Shown here: positions 58,743-64,000 of the stretch, piece after piece
Layout: the number at the start of each line of letters is the position of its first letter
Position numbering within the stretch: position 1 is the first letter of the stretch
Assembly (NCBI GenBank): GCA_964035015.1
Contig: OZ036010.1
Span: 2,300,104 to 2,364,103 of the forward strand
Direction of reading: 5' to 3'
DNA from: Corallium rubrum
Taxonomy: Eukaryota; Cnidaria; Anthozoa; Scleralcyonacea; Coralliidae
DNA: 64,000 nucleotides
The notes under the pieces: model-generated
What the model was told of the DNA's origin: nothing
Databases searched by the model: none
What the model saw: only the letters and a program-made list of their open reading frames with translations
Translations under genes and position numbers: made by a program

Positions 58743-58952
58743 TCATATATATGTAAAACACTTGCTCTTATCATGAGGTAACCGTGTTTTAAACAGAACC
58801 GAGTCTGCTCGAAATTGAGTCCTTAACAATGGCATATAACCATAAACTTTAACAAAAAAGTTGATGCATTGATGTCTTTCATTGAAGTGTGTTTCATCTT
58901 GGGATAATGTCTGAGGACAACCTGGACAACGAAATGTCCAACGTGATGTAAC
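58743..58952 (-). CDS. EXTL3: EXTL3 exon 5 of visible part, with stop
   Basis: 69 codons plus [64 protein letters not shown]-terminal disulfide-region cysteines are retained. Confidence 0.96.
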   Translation of the reverse strand, partial: VTSRWTFRCPGCPQTLSQDETHFNERHQCINFFVKVYGYMPLLRTQFRADSVLFKTRLPHDKSKCFTYI

Positions 58953-61900
58953 CTGAAGTTAAAAAATGTGTAAATGTCTCTTCAAAAATAATTACACATA
59001 CCAGAACAGTACAGTACAGTTAACAGTACAGTAAAGAACAATATAATACAGTACATGATAGTATGGTAGTATTATTATGTAACAGTACAGTACAGTATAT
59101 GAAAAGCCTAATGTGCAGGATGCATGTTTACCTTAATAGGGGGTTTTCTAGTTACATGAGAGACCAAAAAATTCATGGCAATATCTTCACAATTAGTGTA
59201 CTCATCGACTTTGTTGCGAATGGCTTCAGGCATGACAAGAGAATACAAATATGCATAATACTACAAAATAAGTAAAATTGTCAATGTTAGAAACAATCAA
59301 AATTTAAAAACTAGCCTATGTCTAGCAACAGAACACAGCTAGGACCAATAAAAGAAAACAAGATACCTGGATCAGGCATTCACTCGGGAGATGGGCAAAG
59401 TGCTGAGGTGCTTAATCGAAGCCTGAATCAACAGTCTCTCTTCTCCGCAGAGGCTCTATACTGCATGAGCAAAGGTGCCAGGTGGGAGTGGGCCACAGAA
59501 AATCAGATTGAAGGCTGAATGTGGTGCATACTTCACATTGATTGGCGAACATATTTACAATAAAGATAGTTGTCAGCCACATCCGATCACTGTTAATTTA
59601 AACTACAAAGTCAGTCTGTCTATTTCAAAATCTACCAACAATGTGCAACTCAGAACACCTTGATCAAAAGGCAAAGCTGTTCAACTATTTGTCCAACTCC
59701 AAAAGCAAAAGGAGCAAAGAACTTACACACTCACTGGAAGCATGAATAGTAGCAGAAGTAAAAAGTGCAAAAATGCAAAATTGTGACACCAAAAAAAAGA
59801 AGAACCAAGCCAAAACCTAGACTCGGTCTACCACAGGTAGCCAGAGTAGTCAGAGTAGTCAGAGTAACCAGGGAACCTGGAAAACAATCCTTACATCCTT
59901 GCTCAACCAGTGGATTCAAATTTTGATGACAAAATTCAGATATTCAGGAAATAGTGTTCTTCATATAATTACCTTGTGAAAAAATGCAGCTCCAGTGAGA
60001 ACCATTGAAAGTTCACAAGAATAATTTGAGTTATACAGCCATCCTCCAAAGTTCAAATCCCAGGCATGAAACCGACCAGGAAAACCAACAATTCTGTCTC
60101 TTGCTTCTCGCCACACCCTGGTAATAATTAAATATCAATCAGCATTATATCGTACTGTAGCAGTGTGGCTTAAACTAAAATAATGTTGATACAGTACTAA
60201 AATATTTACAGACTGTGTATAAGATATAGTAGCACTTGCAATGCAAATGGAGGTGGAGTAGTTTTGGAAGTTTTTGCACTGCCAATGTGAAAATTAAACA
60301 CAGTAGAGTACCTGAAACCAAACAATATTTCATCATGCCTAAGATGTGCATCATCATCCATTGAAAGGATTGCATCTGTCTCAATCTGATCATGTGGTAG
60401 AAATCGATTATTCAAGCTGTTCTTTTCTGGCCTGAGTACCTGAAAAAGAATTCAATAAAACCTGATATTTAGTGTACTGTACTTCTGGGTTCCAACTCTT
60501 TGTATTTACATGTAGATAGTCCTACTGTACGTTTTTTATGACACTACATACAGTACATGTATTGTAATGTATATTAACCCTTTGACGCCCAGATACAGAT
60601 TTTTCCGTATTGCATAATTGACCCGATCTGCCCAGATACGGATTTTTCCGTATTTTTCAGTTGCTATGGTTTAGCCAATCATAGCTCAGCAGGTTTACCA
60701 TATAAGGTAAAACAGATTGCACCATCAGAAAGAGCGTGAAATTTTACCTAGATTTCGTAAACATTCCTAAGAACGTAATGCGAAGAATTGATCGTTACGC
60801 TCGCTTGAAAGTATAAATTGCAACGTGAACATGTCGACATGTATTAACATATTTTGCGTTAAACATGGATATGTTCAAAGAGATTTCTAGTGATTCGGAC
60901 GGTGAAGAAGACTTCTACGGGTTTGAAGTTGAAGACATCGAACTCGACAACAATGAAGATGGTGTTGCGCGTTGGCTTTGTTGGTGAACGTGATGATGAT
61001 AAAGAAATATATGGCAGAAGATCTTGAATGGTTTAGGGAAGGAAGCCATATCGGTTTGCCAGCTTTCTCTCCATCCTTTGACCCTCTAAAATTACTGAAC
61101 ACTACGGTTGGCATTGGGATCTTTCCTATTATTCTTTAGTCTTAAGTTGTTCAAACACATTGTAGAGCAAACTAATCTCTTCGCTGTGCAAGAAAATGCC
61201 AAGAAAGAAGGAAGCGCGAAGGAAAGCAGCCTCGTGAATCGCGTTTTGGTCGTGGGTGATGTAACATTGTGTTCTGTAAAGGTGACTGTTAGACAGAGTG
61301 GCATAGCCACCTTCCGAAGATCATTAACTATTTGTGTTCAACTTTATCAAAATGTATTCTTATATGTGTGTGCGTAGTTTTAATAGAAAATACACGTATG
61401 CGTATTTAAACTTTAAATGATAATTGGCTAACCTTCAATGGCGCCAAATTTAAAATTTGAACTTCAATCTCCAGTTCAGATTCTCATAATCATGTCTGCA
61501 GTACACTGATGACCATGTTATAGTACGTAAATGATTCAAAATTTTATGATCTTCAACTTTTACTTGTAAACTAGGGGGTGAAATGCTGTAGTCTTTCTAG
61601 TATTGAATAAAAACTTTGGCCTTGTATAATATTTGTTGTTGGCAGCCAAATTAACTTGGGCAAGAGTCGCATTACAGGGTCAATTAAGTTGGGCCTGAAA
61701 GGGTTAAACAATGGCCAACTAGGCTGGAATGAAGCAACCTAAACTGGCCCAAAACAGCCCCTTTATTGTTTTACTCTGTCTAATGCCAGATGATTTCACC
61801 CAGGCCTTGCCCAGAAACGCACTCGATCAAGCGCACACGCATATTTACATACATGTGTCAAAATACGTATGATGCACCTTTGATCATGCAAATGCATCTA

Positions 61901-64000
61901 ATAAATAATGTATTCTAATTTGGCATTTCTTACAAAAGAGTTCACACTTTAACCAGTTTTACTATAACTGTTCAAATGGATCAATGGAATCATAGAGTTT
62001 AAACAGTTTATTATTGCATTCTACTGTACACGTATTATGACGAATCATGACGGTTTCAGTTAGCCATTCGAAACGGCTTCAGTTAGCCTGTTCGAACAGT
62101 TTTGGTTAGTCATGCAAACAGCTTCAGTTAGCCGTTTGAACATTTTCAGTTAGCCATTTGAATGGTTTCAGTTAGCCGTTCGAATGCTTAATAACAGGCG
62201 CCGAACATATAATAACAGGCATTCAAACGCTCTGTTAATAATTTTAAATGTTTCATCAAACCGTTCAAATGGCTTCTTAAAGCGTTTGAATGGTTCCCGA
62301 ACAGTAGGTGAATGGTATTTTCATGCCGTTTGCTAAAGCGTTAAGGTACTTTTTCACATGGAGGGTCACATATTTATAAAAGTAAACCTTGAACTAAAAA
62401 ATAAATGTTTGAACCTTGTTTTATAATAGAAAAACTGAGTTAGTGATCTTTATAACATTTGATATTATTCATACTTACATCAATGGGGACACCTATGGCT
62501 GGCCATTTCAAGTCCGGAGAAGGATCTTGAGGGCTGTTCCAAACCACAACCACTTTATTCAAATATTGTAAACCAGCCAATCTTTCTAAAGCCTCCATAA
62601 GTACAAGCTCTCTTTCATAAGTTAACATAACTATAGTGAATTGCTCAACAGGATAATTTCCACCTAATGCTTTCTGAAACTCTACACCAGCTCCACCTGC
62701 TCCTTTTCCAAGAGGCTGAAAACCTAATGATGAATTCAAGAAAGCTGCAGAAGAAGGAACCATTGGTACAAAAGGTTCACTTGGGAATGACACCAAAGCA
62801 CCTGGGTATGTGTTCCATGTTTGAGTTGCATACACATTGTTTGAGGTAAAGTTGCGATAAAATGTTGGAGACTTTAAACGATGTTCAACTAAAGTATCGA
62901 GATTAGTTGCAGAAAACACAGGCTGGTTTTCCTCATTGAAAACTGATGAATAGTTTACTCCACTAACAGGTTTTGCTGGCAAGGAGAGGCGAGTTCTTAT
63001 TGTAGCTAATGTCGTGGCTAACACTGCATTTGTTGTTGAAAGGTAAGTCTCCCACAGAAATCGTCCTTGTCTTCTTATATCTAACATATCATTCACTAAA
63101 ATTGTCCTAAGAATGAAATGTGCTTGAGGTAATTGAGCATTATGAAGCATCACACTGGCTCGTTTCCAGTTAATCATATCTTCAAATGGCAAGATAATAT
63201 TATCAGTTAGAACCACAGGAATAGCACCATATTGTAGAGCTTCAATAAACCTCATTGTACTCATTGTCTGATCATCTGTATCTTCAGACTGCAAAATTAA
63301 TATATAAGTTGACTTTTTTAAAATCTCTGCCCTGGAAGTACAAGTTCTACACAATCTCCAACCACGACTTTTAGAAAACATGTCATCTACATGGCATGAT
63401 AATTGTATATATAAATCTTCTGCTTCTAAGGACAGTTCTTTAAGATCCTTAATGGAAATAAACCCAGCTCTGCTTTGCCTCTTTGATGTATGACGATAAT
63501 TGCCTTCAAAACTAAGGAGATATTTTCGTTTCGCTGGAAGTTGAGGTTCTGAATGGGACCACGGTGCTCCTGACTTAACCAAACTCACCAAAGGTGGGAT
63601 AAGAATATCAAAGTTTCTACGATATGGTGTGTGTTTACCAAAGGTTGTTTGTACAAGCATTGCTCGTCCTATATTAACACCTTGAAGAATATAATCACCA
63701 GCAAAATTTATTAGAAGGTGGTTATGACCATCACCTTGCCAAAAAGGTAAATGATAAAGAGCATTCTCAAAATCTTTGGCTGCAAAGTTATTGTTTTGAG
63801 CTGACGGTCCAATTATAACAATATATATACAGGCCACAGGTAAAGTTACATTTTTCGAGTATGGCATCGACTTCAATAATGAATAGATTTCACTTTCAGT
63901 AGTCCTTTCAGTTGGTAGTGTAATCTTATTAATCTTATCAGGATTATAAATATAAGCTGTAAAATCATCCAAAAATGAACACTTTTGGAAGTTAAAACAA
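58743..64000 (-). CDS. EXTL3: EXTL3-type exostosin-like glycosyltransferase, 3' part
   Basis: A bifunctional-architecture enzyme of heparan sulfate synthesis; EXTL3 adds the first GlcNAc to the proteoglycan linker (family knowledge). Five exons: 64000-62479 (open at the window edge), 60439-60312, 60117-59973, 59260-59132, 58952-58743; phases 0, 2, 0, 0 all agree. About 710 residues. The first exon begins [19 protein letters not shown], the start of the exostosin (GT47-like) region, with [20 protein letters not shown] and a [20 protein letters not shown] linker; the GT64 domain follows with [21 protein letters not shown], the metal-binding [57 protein letters not shown] and [12 protein letters not shown], ending KSKCFTYI. 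Human EXTL3 is about 919 residues, so roughly 200 N-terminal residues (cytosolic tail, membrane anchor, coiled-coil stem) lie outside. EXT1/EXT2 match less well. Confidence 0.96.
59132..59260 (-). CDS. EXTL3: EXTL3 exon 4 of visible part
   Basis: 43 codons, phase 0 both ends. [40 protein letters not shown], the NCEDIAMN motif being a GT64 active-site segment. Confidence 0.95.
59973..60117 (-). CDS. EXTL3: EXTL3 exon 3 of visible part
   Basis: 145 bases, phase 2 in, 0 out. [20 protein letters not shown] then [20 protein letters not shown] and TGAAFFHK. Acceptor TTACCAG, donor AAG/GTAATT. Confidence 0.96.
60312..60439 (-). CDS. EXTL3: EXTL3 exon 2 of visible part (DDD motif)
   Basis: 128 bases, phase 0 in, 2 out. 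[20 protein letters not shown] and [23 protein letters not shown] is the UDP-sugar/Mn-binding motif of GT64. Confidence 0.96.
60578..61703 (+). mobile_element. Internally deleted piggyBac-like element
   Basis: Flanked by TTAA on both sides (60574-60577 and 61704-61707). Ends CCCTTTGACGCCCAGATAC and (inverse of right end) CCCTTTCAGGCCCAACTT agree at 11 of the first 14 bases. The plus strand starts a short acidic frame at 60865 ([20 protein letters not shown]) like the N-terminus of piggyBac proteins; another frame has [20 protein letters not shown], like the start of the DDE domain (E-T-N-x-Y/F-A). The catalytic core is missing, so the copy is non-autonomous. It sits in the EXTL3 intron between exons 1 and 2. 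Confidence 0.85.
61704..62478. other. EXTL3 intron remainder with a CAGTTAGCC minisatellite
   Basis: 62049-62190 contains five or so 25-30-base units with TTCAGTTAGCCGTTCGAA. The rest is unremarkable; no exon. Confidence 0.6.
62479..64000 (-). CDS. EXTL3: EXTL3 exon 1 of visible part (exostosin domain)
   Basis: 507 codons open to the window edge; the frame continues past 63972 as CFNFQKCSF, so the apparent start there is not real. Contains [80 protein letters not shown] (the exostosin signature) and the start of GT64 ([20 protein letters not shown]). Donor GAT/GTAAGT. Confidence 0.96.

Noticed and set aside
63970..63972. Start codon of EXTL3 at 63972
   Set aside because: The codon is TTG and the frame continues upstream with conserved EXTL3-like residues to the window edge.

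Overview
The window is nuclear DNA from an invertebrate metazoan. It is AT-rich, has spliced genes with short GT-AG exons in kilobase introns, and is crowded with miniature inverted-repeat elements (MITEs), tRNA- and 5S-derived SINEs and very long perfect tetranucleotide arrays. An interstitial (CCCTAA)n tract, the telomere repeat ancestral for animals, and the transposon mix would suit a cnidarian, sponge or other non-ecdysozoan invertebrate, but I cannot name the species.

Three protein-coding genes are supported, all on the minus strand. (1) 2544-21789: the 5' part of a scribble (SCRIB/LAP family) polarity gene. Thirteen phase-compatible exons encode the conserved N-terminus and about 370 residues of leucine-rich repeats; the LAP-specific and PDZ parts lie beyond the left edge. 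(2) 29846-56694: an unrecognised gene of 19 exons and about 1,440 residues. In order it has a charged N-terminus, a coiled coil, a C2-like beta-rich region and about six membrane segments. (3) 58743-64000: the 3' part of an EXTL3-type exostosin glycosyltransferase gene, with five exons carrying most of the exostosin region, the complete GT64 domain with its DDD motif, and the stop.

Layout: 1-2540 repeats beyond the last visible scribble exon; 2544-21789 scribble; 21.8-29.8 kb intergenic, with hAT remnants, a (CGAA)n array and a nested MITE cluster; 29.8-56.7 kb the multi-pass membrane gene, whose introns hold nearly every class of satellite in the window, a seven-unit tandem array of 5S rRNA-like sequence (38541-39160) and a foldback element (39566-40267); 56.7-58.7 kb short intergenic; 58.7-64 kb EXTL3, with an internally deleted piggyBac copy in one intron (60578-61703).

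The three genes share orientation but there is no evidence that they act together: scribble is a cortical polarity scaffold, EXTL3 a Golgi/ER heparan sulfate enzyme, and the middle gene is unassigned. No functional rRNA or tRNA gene, CRISPR array or bacterial feature is present. All exon boundaries were read by eye from splice consensus and phase; no alignment or transcript data were available.
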